From Paenibacillus agricola (GTDB taxonomy: Bacteria > Bacillota > Bacilli > Paenibacillales > NBRC-103111): DNA of 64,000 bases. Shown piece by piece: positions 24,688 to 36,579 of this stretch. Location: assembly GCF_011440305.1 (NCBI RefSeq), contig NZ_JAAOIW010000008.1, forward strand, positions 295,109 to 359,108, written 5' to 3'. A program made the translations under genes and the position numbers. Within the stretch, counting starts at the first letter, position 1. The number at the start of each line of letters is the position of its first letter. The notes under the pieces were generated by a model, which saw nothing but the letters and a program-made list of their open reading frames with translations, had not been told where the DNA came from and made no database searches.

Positions 24688-26835
24688 CTACATGCTGTTC
24701 TGCTCCATGCCTTGCTGCTTGGTTACGCTTCCTTCGTCAAGTAATTTCCTAAAAGCTTCACATGTCCGCGAGTACAGCTCGTCCACTTCTCCAAGCAAGC
24801 TTGTACCCACTTCCTGATGCATGCCCTTTCTCGCCTTAAACTCAATCTCCGCAAACAGCTTCGAAAGTGAATCCATGCCAAGGCTTAGGCTCGAGGATTT
24901 CAAGTCATGGGCTATCAGCCTTGCAGCATCTATATCCTCGCGCTCAACTGCCTTCTGGAGCAGTTCAATTTTATGTGGCGTATCTTGGCAATACAGCTCG
25001 TATAACGCCCTGAGCATCGAATTATCCTGTTGCTCGTCCAATTCAACAATCTCCTGGATGACGTTCATATTCAGCATTGCCTCGTCCCAGTTCCCCCTGC
25101 CTGAGCTTTCGTCTTGCCCGTGGCTGCTTTCCAATTCAGGAAGCCAATCTCCGAAGATCTCTTTCATCCTCATCAAATTAACAGGCTTGGTCATATAATC
25201 GTCCATTCCGGCTGCCAAGCATTTCTCGCGGTCGCCCTGCATCGCATTGGCTGTCATCGCAATAATAGGAAGCCTTCCACTCGGTCCATGCCCGGATTCC
25301 CAGACATTTTCCGACTCCCACTTACGAATCTCCACGGTAGCTTCAAAGCCATTCATTACAGGCATCTGGTTATCCATCAGCACCAACGCAAACTGGCGTT
25401 CCTTGAGAGCCTCCACAGCCTCAGCACCATTAGCAACGACCACCACATTAGGTATCCCCAATTTTTTAAGTTGCATCAAGGCTACCTGCTGGTTGATCAG
25501 ATTGTCTTCAGCAAGCAGAATGGGCAGGCTTAAGTCCTTGTTCATAAACATCGGCCTGCTGCTATCAACATGCCCGGCAGACGATGTCATGCTTTCAGGA
25601 ATCAGCTTATCTGATGAACGCTCAAGATCAATCTCGAACCAAAAGGTTGAGCCTACGCCCAGGCTGCTTTCCAAACCAATTTTACCCTTCATGATTTCGA
25701 GCAGCCTTTTGGAAATGGACAGCCCAAGGCCTGTTGAGCTGAATTTATGGGTAAACGAGGAATCTGCCTGGTAGAAGGGCTCGAACAGCTTTTTGCGATT
25801 TTCGTCGGAAATGCCAATGCCTGTGTCCTTGACTTCAAATAACAGCTTTTGCCTTTTCTCGGAAAAAGACCGTAGCTTCACGCTTACCTCAATCGTTCCC
25901 TGCTCTGTAAATTTGATCGCATTACTGACCAGGTTAAGCAGGATCTGGCGAATCCGGTCAGGGTCACCCTTTAATCTTTTGGCTATCTCGGGCCCAATAT
26001 GCAGGTTTATCCGGTTTTCTCTTTTTTGCGCCCGGGGGATCATCAATTGAACGACATGGTCAAGCAGAACCCGAAGGTCAAAGTCGACTTCCTCTAGCCG
26101 CATTTGGCCCGCCTCTATTTTGGAAAGGTCGAGAATGTCATTTATAATCGTCAGTAATAAATTAGAGGAATCCAGGATAATCGCTATCGATTTTTTATGG
26201 GCATCCGATAAATCTGAATAAGAGAGCAACTCGGCCATCGCAATAATCCCATTCATCGGCGTGCGGATTTCGTGGCTCATCGTGGCCAGAAAGGTGCTTT
26301 TTGTTTGGTTCGCCTGTTCCGCATTTTCCTTGGAGAGCTTAAGGTCGATATTGCTTTTGGCAAGCTGTCTTTGCACGGCTACCAGCTCATTGTTAAGCGC
26401 CGAAAATTCTTCGAACGCCTTCTGCTCCTGTTCCAGCTTCAGAAACATTTTCTGCGATAGCTTTTTGATCGTTTCCCTCAGAGCCACAAGCTGTTGGTTA
26501 TTGATTTTCATCAGCTCATCATAAAAATAAGAGTAGATCGAATTATATTTGGAGCCCACGACCAGTACACTATCCTCGAACAGGCCGCCGTTAAAGTAAA
26601 AAAGCTCCGTCCGATCACCGATATTGAGATTTAATTCCCAGTTGAATAGGGCTTTATTCCTTTTGACTTCCTTTAGAAATTGACGAAATTTCATTGTATT
26701 CATTTCATCCAATATTGAATATACACCTCGGGTATTATCCAAGGTATCGGATATGCTTAGGTCGTCCCGAATGATCGATACAATCCGTCCATCAGGGTCA
26801 CACAATAAAGATATAACAATCTGTTGCTCTTTCAT
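24688..26835 (-). CDS. Soluble hybrid histidine kinase with receiver and HPt domains
   Basis: This 715-residue protein has no membrane segment. Residues 1-115 form an uncharacterised PAS-like sensory region and 120-175 a coiled coil. HisKA follows with the phospho-accepting His188 in [10 protein letters not shown]. The HATPase_c domain has N (NLVSNAIKF), G1 (DTGIGI) and G2 (GLGLSI) motifs. A receiver domain has Asp488 in [11 protein letters not shown] and the Lys in MTKP. The C-terminal HPt domain has His643 in AHDLKSSS. This His-Asp-His relay would pass phosphate to a separate regulator, which is not encoded nearby. Immediately upstream on the same strand lies a decayed gene for a cobalamin-binding-type protein, which may have been its sensory partner. 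GGGGGAG precedes the ATG. Confidence 0.9.
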   Translation of the reverse strand: MKEQQIVISLLCDPDGRIVSIIRDDLSISDTLDNTRGVYSILDEMNTMKFRQFLKEVKRNKALFNWELNLNIGDRTELFYFNGGLFEDSVLVVGSKYNSIYSYFYDELMKINNQQLVALRETIKKLSQKMFLKLEQEQKAFEEFSALNNELVAVQRQLAKSNIDLKLSKENAEQANQTKSTFLATMSHEIRTPMNGIIAMAELLSYSDLSDAHKKSIAIILDSSNLLLTIINDILDLSKIEAGQMRLEEVDFDLRVLLDHVVQLMIPRAQKRENRINLHIGPEIAKRLKGDPDRIRQILLNLVSNAIKFTEQGTIEVSVKLRSFSEKRQKLLFEVKDTGIGISDENRKKLFEPFYQADSSFTHKFSSTGLGLSISKRLLEIMKGKIGLESSLGVGSTFWFEIDLERSSDKLIPESMTSSAGHVDSSRPMFMNKDLSLPILLAEDNLINQQVALMQLKKLGIPNVVVVANGAEAVEALKERQFALVLMDNQMPVMNGFEATVEIRKWESENVWESGHGPSGRLPIIAMTANAMQGDREKCLAAGMDDYMTKPVNLMRMKEIFGDWLPELESSHGQDESSGRGNWDEAMLNMNVIQEIVELDEQQDNSMLRALYELYCQDTPHKIELLQKAVEREDIDAARLIAHDLKSSSLSLGMDSLSKLFAEIEFKARKGMHQEVGTSLLGEVDELYSRTCEAFRKLLDEGSVTKQQGMEQNSM

Positions 26836-26880
26836 TTTGAACTCCCCCTAGTTGGAAAAAAGGATGATGGTACCACCGCT

Positions 26881-27192
26881 TTAGGTCACGGCAATCAATC
26901 CATACGCTTGGGAAATGGCATCCTTAGCATTGTAGGCATGTCCGTCAACCCCCACATTTTTCCACAGACTTGCGTCAACATTAAAAGGAAGCTCACCTAC
27001 TATGAATTTAGTATCCCTGCATTTTTCATGATTTCAAATATCTTTGATGAGTTCCAGTTGAGAAAATATACAGATATAGCTGCGACATGATCATCTGCGT
27101 AGCCGCGGTACCGTAGTGCTCATGAGCCACAATAATCTGGTTGGTCTGCTAGAGGCGCCCGATTTCGTATTGTGATTTTCTCCATAGGATCT
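26881..27192 (-). pseudogene. Decayed cobalamin (B12)-binding-domain protein
   Basis: Three minus-strand pieces match the B12-binding module used by CarH/MerR-like and kinase-linked sensors. QYEIGRL is followed by a TAG (27151-27149) where Trp is expected. In the same frame comes QTNQIIVAHEHYGTAATQ and MIMSQLYLYIFST, the helical cap with the EH motif. In another frame LPFNVDASLWKNVGVDGHAY and AKDAI end at TAA 26881. The middle, which would hold the cobalamin-contact DxHxxG, is missing. An early stop, at least one frame change and a deletion make it non-functional. It ends 46 bases upstream of the hybrid kinase gene. I recognise the family from motif pattern only. Confidence 0.6.
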
Positions 27193-27274
27193 ACCTCCAA
27201 TGTAAGTTATTAAACATAATTTCGGAACTAAAATCATGAAAAGCTGAAATAATTACGTGAAAATGCAAACAAAA

Positions 27275-27297
27275 AAAGACTACTGTAAGCAGCCTTT
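27275..27297 (-). terminator. Terminator of the M50-like protease gene
   Basis: On the minus strand AAAGGCTGCT and AGTAGTCTTT pair fully with two G-U pairs around TAC, followed by a run of T residues. Confidence 0.65.
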
Positions 27298-27327
27298 TTC
27301 CATTCGTATACATGCAAAAAAATTCGT

Positions 27328-28032
27328 TTAACGTGGGTAAACCGTGCTTTCTGGAGGTGCAGGCCTTGCCCTTTTACTACGCAAAAAGGTACCAATCGCG
27401 CTCTTCGCACACCACAGCGAAAACAAGGTAAAGAGAAGCGCCCAGACAATTGCAGGAACCAGAGTCATCCTGCCCAAATTGGTAGCATCTCCAGCCGAAG
27501 CCGGATCGTTCCAAGCATATAAGATCAAGGAGATGGGGCCCATCACCGATTCTTCCAAAGTTAAAAATGCCATAAACATATAGTAGCCATCCCGCAGCCA
27601 ACGCGGCACCACGAACAGCATCACCACATTAAGGATAATAAAACCGATTAACCAGACCATCCCATAACCATTTCGCACGAAAACTAGCAAAGAAATAATC
27701 GCCAGCACGGTAATAACCTGTAGCCCAAGGCTCTGCTTGCCGATCGCTTGCATTTTGAATAGAAAAACAGCAAATAAGGAAGCCAGCATATAACCCGCCA
27801 GCGCAATAGGGATCACACTCCAGCTATTCGTTACCGAAGAAAGTGTAACTCCACTGTGGTCAGCATTGAGCTCAATATAATTGACCTTGCCAGAGAAGGC
27901 TAAGGTTACAAGGGCATGCCCGAATTCGTGGATCATCGTATCGAGACTGCGAAAAAATGAAGAAAAGGGAATCCAACGTGTAAGCAGGACCGACCCTATT
28001 AAAAAACATACAGTCTTTAGCCAGCTGCTCAT
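27328..28032 (-). CDS. M50-type (peptidase M50B-like) membrane metalloprotease
   Basis: This 234-residue integral membrane protein has about six membrane segments. Residues 34-38 are HEFGH, the HExxH zinc motif, placed just after the first segment (TMIHEFGHALVTLAFSGKV). The rest matches the M50B-like family of small membrane proteins, in which a distal Asp may be the third zinc ligand. Related M50 enzymes cut membrane-bound regulators, but the M50B-like group has no defined substrate. It is a single gene with AGGGGGA at good spacing and its own terminator, between the kinase region and the eno operon. Confidence 0.82.
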   Translation of the reverse strand: MSSWLKTVCFLIGSVLLTRWIPFSSFFRSLDTMIHEFGHALVTLAFSGKVNYIELNADHSGVTLSSVTNSWSVIPIALAGYMLASLFAVFLFKMQAIGKQSLGLQVITVLAIISLLVFVRNGYGMVWLIGFIILNVVMLFVVPRWLRDGYYMFMAFLTLEESVMGPISLILYAWNDPASAGDATNLGRMTLVPAIVWALLFTLFSLWCAKSAIGTFLRSKRARPAPPESTVYPR

Positions 28033-28105
28033 CGCGGATTCCCCCTAATTTATAAGGATTGGAGCTGTGTCATTAGATCACTGCCCCTAAACCATTGCTA
28101 TTCGT

Positions 28106-29428
<1,323 letters not shown>

Positions 29429-29455
29429 TTAGGGCAAAAGGGAAAGCGAGCTTTC

Positions 29456-30988
29456 TTAAACCAATGTCGTCCCCGTCATTTCAACAGGCTGCTGTACTTG
29501 TAGCAGCTTGAGGATCGTCGGGGCAATATCTGCCAATATCCCGTCATGTCTTAGTGTAACATGATTGGACGTTACAATAAAAGGCACCGGGTTGGTCGTA
29601 TGTGCCGTGTTCCGGCTACCGTCGGCGTTCGTAACCACGTCCGCATTGCCATGGTCAGCCGTGATAAGGGCGATGCCGCCTTGGGCAAGCACCGCTTCCA
29701 CCACTCTGCCCATGCAGGTGTCAGCAGCTTCTACCGCCTTGATCGTTGGCTCCAGCAGCCCGGAATGCCCAACCATATCAGGGTTGGCGAAGTTCATAAT
29801 AATGACGTCCTGGCGACCAGCCTCAATTTCTCGAACCGCTGCTTCCGCCAGCTCGAACGCGCTCATTTCCGGTTGTAGGTCATAGGTTGCGACCTTCGGG
29901 GAATTGACGAGAATCCGTGTTTCTCCCGGCAGTTCATGGTCACGCCCGCCACTGAAAAAGAAAGTGACATGCGGATATTTCTCGGTCTCGGCAATCCTTA
30001 GCTGGGTCAATTTATGCTGCACAAGCACTTCACCCAGCGTATTGTCAAGATTTTTCGGACCATAAGCCACGTAACCAACGACCGTGTCGCTGTACGTTGT
30101 CAGGCAGACAAAGTACAAACCGAAGGGGTAATGCGGTCCCCGGTCAAAGCCAAGAAATTCGGCATTCGTAAGTACGTTTGATAGCTGGATGGAACGGTCT
30201 GGACGGAAATTAAAGCAGATAACCGAGTCCCCCGATTCCACGAGGCCTGCCGGTGAACCATCTGCATTAACGATGACCGTTGGCAGGATGAACTCGTCAT
30301 ATACCGAGCTTGAGTAAGAGTCGATAATCGCTTGCAAAGGATCAGTATTGTGCGGACCCTCGCCATAAACCATGGCACGGTACGATTTCTCGGTACGTTC
30401 CCAGCGCTTGTCGCGATCCATTGCATAATAGCGGCCCTGTACGGTTGCCAGCTTCCCTACGCCCACTTCGGCGATTTTGGAAAGCAGCTGCTCCATATAC
30501 ATCTTCGCACTATCCGGCGCAACATCACGGCCATCCAGGAAGGCATGGATATAAACGTTATGGAAATCTTCCTTCTTGCACACTTCAAGCAAAGCGAATA
30601 AATGCGCGATATGGCTATGGACGCCACCATCGGACAACAGGCCCAGCAGGTGCAGCTTTTTGTTATTCAGCTTAGCTTGGCGGACGGCGCCCAGGATGGT
30701 TTCGTTCTCGAAAAAGTCGCCGTCACGGATCGACTTGGAAATTCGCGTCAAATCCTGATACACGATGCGACCGGCTCCGATGTTCAGATGGCCAACCTCG
30801 GAGTTGCCCATCTGCCCTTCGGGAAGGCCCACAGCTTCGCCGCAGGCCGTTAATGTTGTATGCGGATATTCCGCCCAATACCGGTCGTAGTTCGGTTTAA
30901 TTGCTTGCGCTACGGCGTTGCCCATCACGTCACCGCGGAGGCCGAAGCCATCCAATATAATTAAAGCCACCGGTTTTGGTCTGGACAT
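29456..30988 (-). CDS. gpmI: 2,3-bisphosphoglycerate-independent phosphoglycerate mutase
   Basis: This 510-residue Mn-dependent enzyme interconverts 3- and 2-phosphoglycerate. The start at 30988 ([14 protein letters not shown]) follows GGGGGC and directly abuts tpiA. The alkaline-phosphatase-fold metal ligands are in ILDGFG, the catalytic serine in [16 protein letters not shown], and further ligands in MVGHSG and ITADHGNAD. It lies in the conserved order gap-pgk-tpiA-gpmI-eno. Confidence 0.97.
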   Translation of the reverse strand: MSRPKPVALIILDGFGLRGDVMGNAVAQAIKPNYDRYWAEYPHTTLTACGEAVGLPEGQMGNSEVGHLNIGAGRIVYQDLTRISKSIRDGDFFENETILGAVRQAKLNNKKLHLLGLLSDGGVHSHIAHLFALLEVCKKEDFHNVYIHAFLDGRDVAPDSAKMYMEQLLSKIAEVGVGKLATVQGRYYAMDRDKRWERTEKSYRAMVYGEGPHNTDPLQAIIDSYSSSVYDEFILPTVIVNADGSPAGLVESGDSVICFNFRPDRSIQLSNVLTNAEFLGFDRGPHYPFGLYFVCLTTYSDTVVGYVAYGPKNLDNTLGEVLVQHKLTQLRIAETEKYPHVTFFFSGGRDHELPGETRILVNSPKVATYDLQPEMSAFELAEAAVREIEAGRQDVIIMNFANPDMVGHSGLLEPTIKAVEAADTCMGRVVEAVLAQGGIALITADHGNADVVTNADGSRNTAHTTNPVPFIVTSNHVTLRHDGILADIAPTILKLLQVQQPVEMTGTTLV

Positions 30989-30989
30989 C

Positions 30990-31754
<765 letters not shown>

Positions 31755-31785
31755 TTATATAGTATTTTCATACGCTATATTTAGT

Positions 31786-32973
31786 CTATTTATCGTTTAG
31801 TGCAACAACGCCCGGAAGCGCCTTGCCTTCCATAAATTCAAGGGAGGCTCCGCCGCCTGTAGAAATATGGTCCATCTTATCCGCCAAATGGAATTTCTCA
31901 ACCGCTGCCGCTGAATCGCCGCCGCCGATGATGGTATAACCAGCTGTTGCTGCACAAGCTTCTGCAACCGCACGTGTTCCATGGGAGAAAGGCTCGATTT
32001 CAAATACGCCCATCGGTCCGTTCCAAACGACCAGCTTGGATTCAGCAATTGTCTTGGCAAATTTCACACGGGATTTGGGTCCGATATCAATGCCTTCCCA
32101 ATCGGCAGGAATTTCACTGATCGAAACCTCGCGTGTGTTTGCTTTGGCACTGAAATCATCGGTTACAATAATATCCTCAGGCAATAGGAAATTAACGCCT
32201 TTTTCCTTAGCTGTTTCAATAAATCCAAGCGCTAGCTCCAGCTTATCATTATCAACTAACGATTTACCAATCTCATGGCCTTGGGCTTTGAAGAAGGTGT
32301 AGGACAAGCCGCCGCCAATAATAATATTGTCTGCAATATTTAACAGGTTGCTGATTACACTAATTTTATCCTTAACCTTGGATCCACCAACAATCGCGGT
32401 GAACGGACGCTCTGGGTTATGTAGAGCTTTGCCTAGCACTTCCAACTCTTTCTCCATCAACAGTCCTGATACAGCCGGCAGGTGGTGGGCAATGCCTTCT
32501 GTGGAAGCATGGGCACGGTGGGCTGCGCCAAAGGCGTCATTGACATACAAATCCGCCAGCTCAGCAAAAGCCTTAGCTAGCTCAGCATCGTTTTTCTCTT
32601 CACCTGGGTAGAAACGTACATTTTCCAGCAATAGCACATCGCCGTTTTGAAGTGCAGCCACTTGCGTTTTCACCGTTTCGCCTACAGCCTCATCCGCTTT
32701 GGCTACCGTTTTGCCAAGCAGCTCGGACAAACGTGCTGCAACCGGAGTTAAACGCAGCTCTTCCACTACAGCACCCTTAGGGCGGCCCAAATGGCTCGCA
32801 AGGATGACCTTTGCGCCTTTATCGATCAAATATTGGATCGTTGGGAGCGTTTCGCGGATACGTGTATCATCCGTGATTGCGCCATTTTCCAAAGGGACAT
32901 TGAAATCGACACGCACAAACACTTTTTTGCCGTTTACTTCTACGTCACGAACGCTTTTTTTATTCACACTCAT
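31786..32973 (-). CDS. pgk: Phosphoglycerate kinase
   Basis: This 395-residue enzyme transfers phosphate from 1,3-bisphosphoglycerate to ADP. The start at 32973 ([13 protein letters not shown]) is set by AGGAGGTG six bases upstream; the open frame extends 33 codons further without a site. Visible motifs are [24 protein letters not shown] for substrate binding, and [10 protein letters not shown] and [10 protein letters not shown] at the nucleotide side. It is part of the gap operon; the 234-bp gap to gapA contains no clear terminator. Confidence 0.97.
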   Translation of the reverse strand: MSVNKKSVRDVEVNGKKVFVRVDFNVPLENGAITDDTRIRETLPTIQYLIDKGAKVILASHLGRPKGAVVEELRLTPVAARLSELLGKTVAKADEAVGETVKTQVAALQNGDVLLLENVRFYPGEEKNDAELAKAFAELADLYVNDAFGAAHRAHASTEGIAHHLPAVSGLLMEKELEVLGKALHNPERPFTAIVGGSKVKDKISVISNLLNIADNIIIGGGLSYTFFKAQGHEIGKSLVDNDKLELALGFIETAKEKGVNFLLPEDIIVTDDFSAKANTREVSISEIPADWEGIDIGPKSRVKFAKTIAESKLVVWNGPMGVFEIEPFSHGTRAVAEACAATAGYTIIGGGDSAAAVEKFHLADKMDHISTGGGASLEFMEGKALPGVVALNDK

Positions 32974-33207
32974 TCGGCACACCTCCTGATTATCTACGTG
33001 CAATACCAATACCAATCTATATACGAATTTACCTGCATACAAAAATTGTGGGTATGCCCTTATTGTATCCATCTAGCTGCCGCAAACATGCCGGGGCGTA
33101 CATGAGATTGTCCACAAGCACGGAGCTCGGGCAAATCCGTTGTACCTCCCCTAAACAAGACGGTGAAGCATGAATACAAACTTTAGGTCATAACCACAAT
33201 GATTCTC

Positions 33208-34224
<1,017 letters not shown>

Positions 34225-34251
34225 CTAGTATTTCTTTATTTTGTATATATG

Positions 34252-35298
34252 TCAAGACAGGCTGTGCCTGCCAAGATGTAGATTTTGTACCATTTCGATT
34301 GCGGCTGCTTCATCGGTTACAAGAATATCCTCATGACCGAACTGCAGCACGGCGGCGATGGCTTCACCTTTACTTTTGCCTCCTGCGACACCTATTACAC
34401 AGTCCATTTCCTGAATATCTTCGATACGTAAGCCAACAGTTGGCATCTTATGAAGAATAATACCCCTGCGGTCAAAATAGTAACCAAACGCTTCCGCCAA
34501 AGCGCCATCCTGCTGTAGAATCGCTGTTGTTGCCGCATCAACCCTGCGCCTGCGCGCCATCAGCATAGCTTCTCCCATGCCATGGATAACGATTCGGGCA
34601 TTACGGATGAACGCGATAATTTCCAGAATCGAGCCGTCCTGCAACAACGACTGGTAAGCTTCCTCACCAAGCTGGTCTGGCACATGGAACAGCCGGTAAC
34701 GGGCTCCGGTCTTCTTGGCCATTGTCGAGGCAATCGTGTTCGCTTGAAGCTCTACGCTCTCTCCCAGCCCGCCTCGTGCCGGCACGAAAATGCAGCCTTT
34801 AAGCGCTGTAGAGGGGGATAGGTGGTTGGCAACCTCAGCCATTGTGGACCCTCCGGTCACAGCAATAACTTCGTCCTGTGTAATATGCTTGCGTAAAATC
34901 GAAGCACCCACAAGCCCTAGCTCTTTCTTGGTGTGTGCCGAAACATCGGAGTCGCCAGGCACCACCACGACCTGTTTCAAATTATAATGCAGCCGAAGCT
35001 GCTCTTGAAGCTCAGTAAGACCGAATAGGTCTTTGACCAGCGGTTCGATTTGCTCAAGCAGCAGCCTGCCGGTTTCGCTGATCCGGATACCGGAAGCCTC
35101 AACCTCAAGCAGCCCTTGCTCTTTCAAAAAATCGACCTCGCCACGCATAATACGCTCCGTTGTATTCAACGAACCAGCCAGCGTCCTTCTGCCTACAAGC
35201 CCAGATACGCGAATATAGTGCAGAATCGTATAACGTTTCTTCATCGTTTCCAACAGGTCTGGCAAAAGCTGCTTTTGAATACCGAGAATATCTCTCAT
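34252..35298 (-). CDS. cggR: Central glycolytic genes regulator CggR
   Basis: This 348-residue SorC/DeoR-like repressor has an N-terminal winged helix (residues 18-80, VGRRTLAGSLNTTERIMRGEVDFL) and a sugar-phosphate-binding domain with VPGDSD, VTGGST and GVAGGKSKGEAIAA. In Bacillus subtilis CggR represses its own operon and is released by fructose-1,6-bisphosphate. A matching operator lies 27-63 bases upstream of the start (35325-35361). It is the first gene of the six-gene glycolytic operon, 39 bases before gapA. GGGAG precedes the ATG. Confidence 0.95.
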   Translation of the reverse strand: MRDILGIQKQLLPDLLETMKKRYTILHYIRVSGLVGRRTLAGSLNTTERIMRGEVDFLKEQGLLEVEASGIRISETGRLLLEQIEPLVKDLFGLTELQEQLRLHYNLKQVVVVPGDSDVSAHTKKELGLVGASILRKHITQDEVIAVTGGSTMAEVANHLSPSTALKGCIFVPARGGLGESVELQANTIASTMAKKTGARYRLFHVPDQLGEEAYQSLLQDGSILEIIAFIRNARIVIHGMGEAMLMARRRRVDAATTAILQQDGALAEAFGYYFDRRGIILHKMPTVGLRIEDIQEMDCVIGVAGGKSKGEAIAAVLQFGHEDILVTDEAAAIEMVQNLHLGRHSLS

Positions 35299-35324
35299 AC
35301 TTTACACTCCCGTTAAAAAGCGAT

Positions 35325-35361
35325 GGACGTTAATTGTCCCAGTACTACATTTTTCGTCCCA
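35325..35361 (-). promoter_or_regulatory. CggR operator
   Basis: On the minus strand two direct repeats TGGGAC-N6-TGTA and TGGGAC-N6-CGTCC are separated by four bases. This reproduces the known Bacillus operator layout CGGGAC-N6-TGTC-N4-CGGGAC-N6-TGTC. It lies between the promoter (35402-35430) and the cggR start, where a bound tetramer blocks elongating polymerase. Confidence 0.8.
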
Positions 35362-35401
35362 CATCTTCCAAAAAAATAGCTAAGCTTTCCTTAGCCACTC
35401 T

Positions 35402-35430
35402 ATTATATAAAATATTCCCGTTAATTTCAA
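35402..35430 (-). promoter_or_regulatory. Promoter of the cggR-glycolytic operon
   Basis: TTGAAA (35430-35425) and TATAAT (35407-35402) on the minus strand are spaced by 17 bases. Transcription would begin near 35395, upstream of the CggR operator. A small inverted repeat GCTAAG/CTTAGC at 35379-35395 is in the early leader. Confidence 0.75.
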
Positions 35431-35565
35431 CACATATTCACAATTTAGCCAAAAATAACGTTCAACCAGCAAATAGAGAGTGTTTAACCAAAACAAAGTT
35501 GCATTTTGCCCCGGCTTATCATATAATAACCCTTGCTTGTTTCGTTTTGTCCGGTTTATAAATAT

Positions 35566-35640
35566 GCGCCCATGGTCCAATGGATATGACGTAGGCCTCC
35601 GGAGCCTGAGATTAAGGTTCGATTCCTTATGGGCGCGCCA
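35566..35640 (+). tRNA. tRNA-Arg (CCG)
   Basis: The 75-nt gene has acceptor arms GCGCCCA/TGGGCGC, a seven-base anticodon loop CTCCGGA giving anticodon CCG, T-loop GGTTCGATTCC and encoded CCA. It reads CGG codons. It stands alone between cggR and clpP and has a strong terminator downstream. Confidence 0.95.
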
Positions 35641-35697
35641 CTAATTTTTGTTTCCTTTCAAACGCGTTTCACATAACCTTCCCATAGTTTCATTCAG

Positions 35698-35744
35698 AAC
35701 CTCTGCTGCGGCTTCCTATCTAGAACCCGCAGCAGAGGTTTTTT
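35698..35744 (+). terminator. Terminator downstream of tRNA-Arg
   Basis: AACCTCTGCTGCGG and CCGCAGCAGAGGTT form a 14-pair stem followed by TTTTTT. It separates the tRNA from clpP. Confidence 0.9.
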
Positions 35745-35755
35745 AATCTAGGTCG

Positions 35756-35795
35756 TTTGACCTTTCTTGACCTTTGTTTGTTTTTCCGCTATGAT
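35756..35795 (+). promoter_or_regulatory. clpP promoter with CtsR operator
   Basis: TTGACC (35767-35772) and TATGAT (35790-35795) are spaced by 17 bases. On the minus strand 35756-35773 reads AGGTCAAGAAAGGTCAAA, the CtsR direct repeat (GGTCAAA-NAN-GGTCAAA) with one mismatch, and it covers the -35 box. CtsR represses clp genes until heat or protein stress inactivates it. Confidence 0.8.
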
Positions 35796-35851
35796 GGTTA
35801 TAGTGTTATCAATATATCAAACATTCATGTACTATTAGGAGGCTGCAGCTT

Positions 35852-36433
35852 ATGAGTTTCATTCCCATGGTAGTTGAACCAGACGGCAGAGGAGAACGCG
35901 CTTATGATATCTACTCCCGTCTGCTGAAGGACCGCATTATTTTTCTAGGAAGCGCCATTAACGACCAGGTAGCAAACGCGATTATTGCGCAATTGCTGTT
36001 CTTAGCTGCACAGGATCCGGATAAGGACATTAGTGTCTATATTAACAGTCCAGGCGGCTCGATCACATCCGGTATGGCGATCTTCGATACGATGCAATTT
36101 ATCAAGCCCGATGTTTCCACAATCTGCGTAGGCATGGCCGCTTCCATGGGCGCATTTTTGCTTGCAGCAGGTGCCAAAGGCAAACGCTTTGCCTTGCCGA
36201 ACAGCGAGGTTATGATTCACCAGCCATTAGGCGGTGCCGAGGGCCAAGCGAGCGATATCGCAATTCGCGCCAATCGCATTATTAAATTGCGCGATAAGCT
36301 GAACACCATCCTTGCCGAACGCACAGGACAAACCTTCGAACGCATTGAGAAGGATACCGACCGCGATAACTTCATGTATGCCGAAGAAGCGCGTGAATAT
36401 GGTTTGATCGACAAGGTTATTACCAAAGTATAA
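35852..36433 (+). CDS. clpP: ATP-dependent Clp protease proteolytic subunit
   Basis: This 193-residue serine peptidase forms the tetradecameric barrel that works with ClpX and ClpC. The catalytic triad is Ser98 in GMAASMG, His123 in MIHQPLGG and Asp172 in TDRDNF. The N-terminal [19 protein letters not shown] is typical of ClpP1 of bacilli and the length is normal. AGGAGGC lies at good spacing. It is a single-gene unit under a CtsR-type promoter, with a hairpin terminator after the stop. Confidence 0.97.
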   Translation: MSFIPMVVEPDGRGERAYDIYSRLLKDRIIFLGSAINDQVANAIIAQLLFLAAQDPDKDISVYINSPGGSITSGMAIFDTMQFIKPDVSTICVGMAASMGAFLLAAGAKGKRFALPNSEVMIHQPLGGAEGQASDIAIRANRIIKLRDKLNTILAERTGQTFERIEKDTDRDNFMYAEEAREYGLIDKVITKV

Positions 36434-36450
36434 TCGAAAGCTCTATATAC

Positions 36451-36488
36451 AAAAAGCCCATCGTAGCTTCCCCTGCGATGGGCTTTTT
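36451..36488. terminator. clpP terminator
   Basis: AAAAAGCCCATCG and CGATGGGCTTTTT form a perfect stem with T-runs on both strands; it serves clpP on the plus strand. Confidence 0.9.
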
Positions 36489-36540
36489 GCTGCGTGCTAC
36501 AGCTCGCAGCACCTTAAAATAATAGCCCTAACTTGGATGA

Positions 36541-36575
36541 AAAAAGCCTCCAGCCACAAGAAGTGGTTGGAGGCT
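36541..36575 (-). terminator. Terminator of the stalk/PKD gene
   Basis: GCCTCCAGCCAC and GTGGTTGGAGGC pair with one G-T; on the minus strand the stem is followed by TTTTTT. It lies just after the stop codon at 36580. Confidence 0.85.
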
Positions 36576-36579
36576 TGAA

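Larger units (their letters stand above)
26836..27327. other. Intergenic containing the B12-domain pseudogene and a terminator
   Basis: Besides the pseudogene at 26881-27192 and the hairpin at 27275-27297, nothing else is supported. The plus-strand frame at 26824-27090 is opposite to the pseudogene and not a likely gene. Confidence 0.5.

Noticed and set aside
26866..26882. GGTGGTACC on the minus strand as a T-box antiterminator
   Set aside because: The surrounding T-box stem I and terminator were not found, and the sequence differs from GGGTGGNACCGCG.
26824..27090. Plus-strand 88-codon frame
   Set aside because: Lies opposite the decayed B12-domain gene, whose minus-strand motifs explain the region better.
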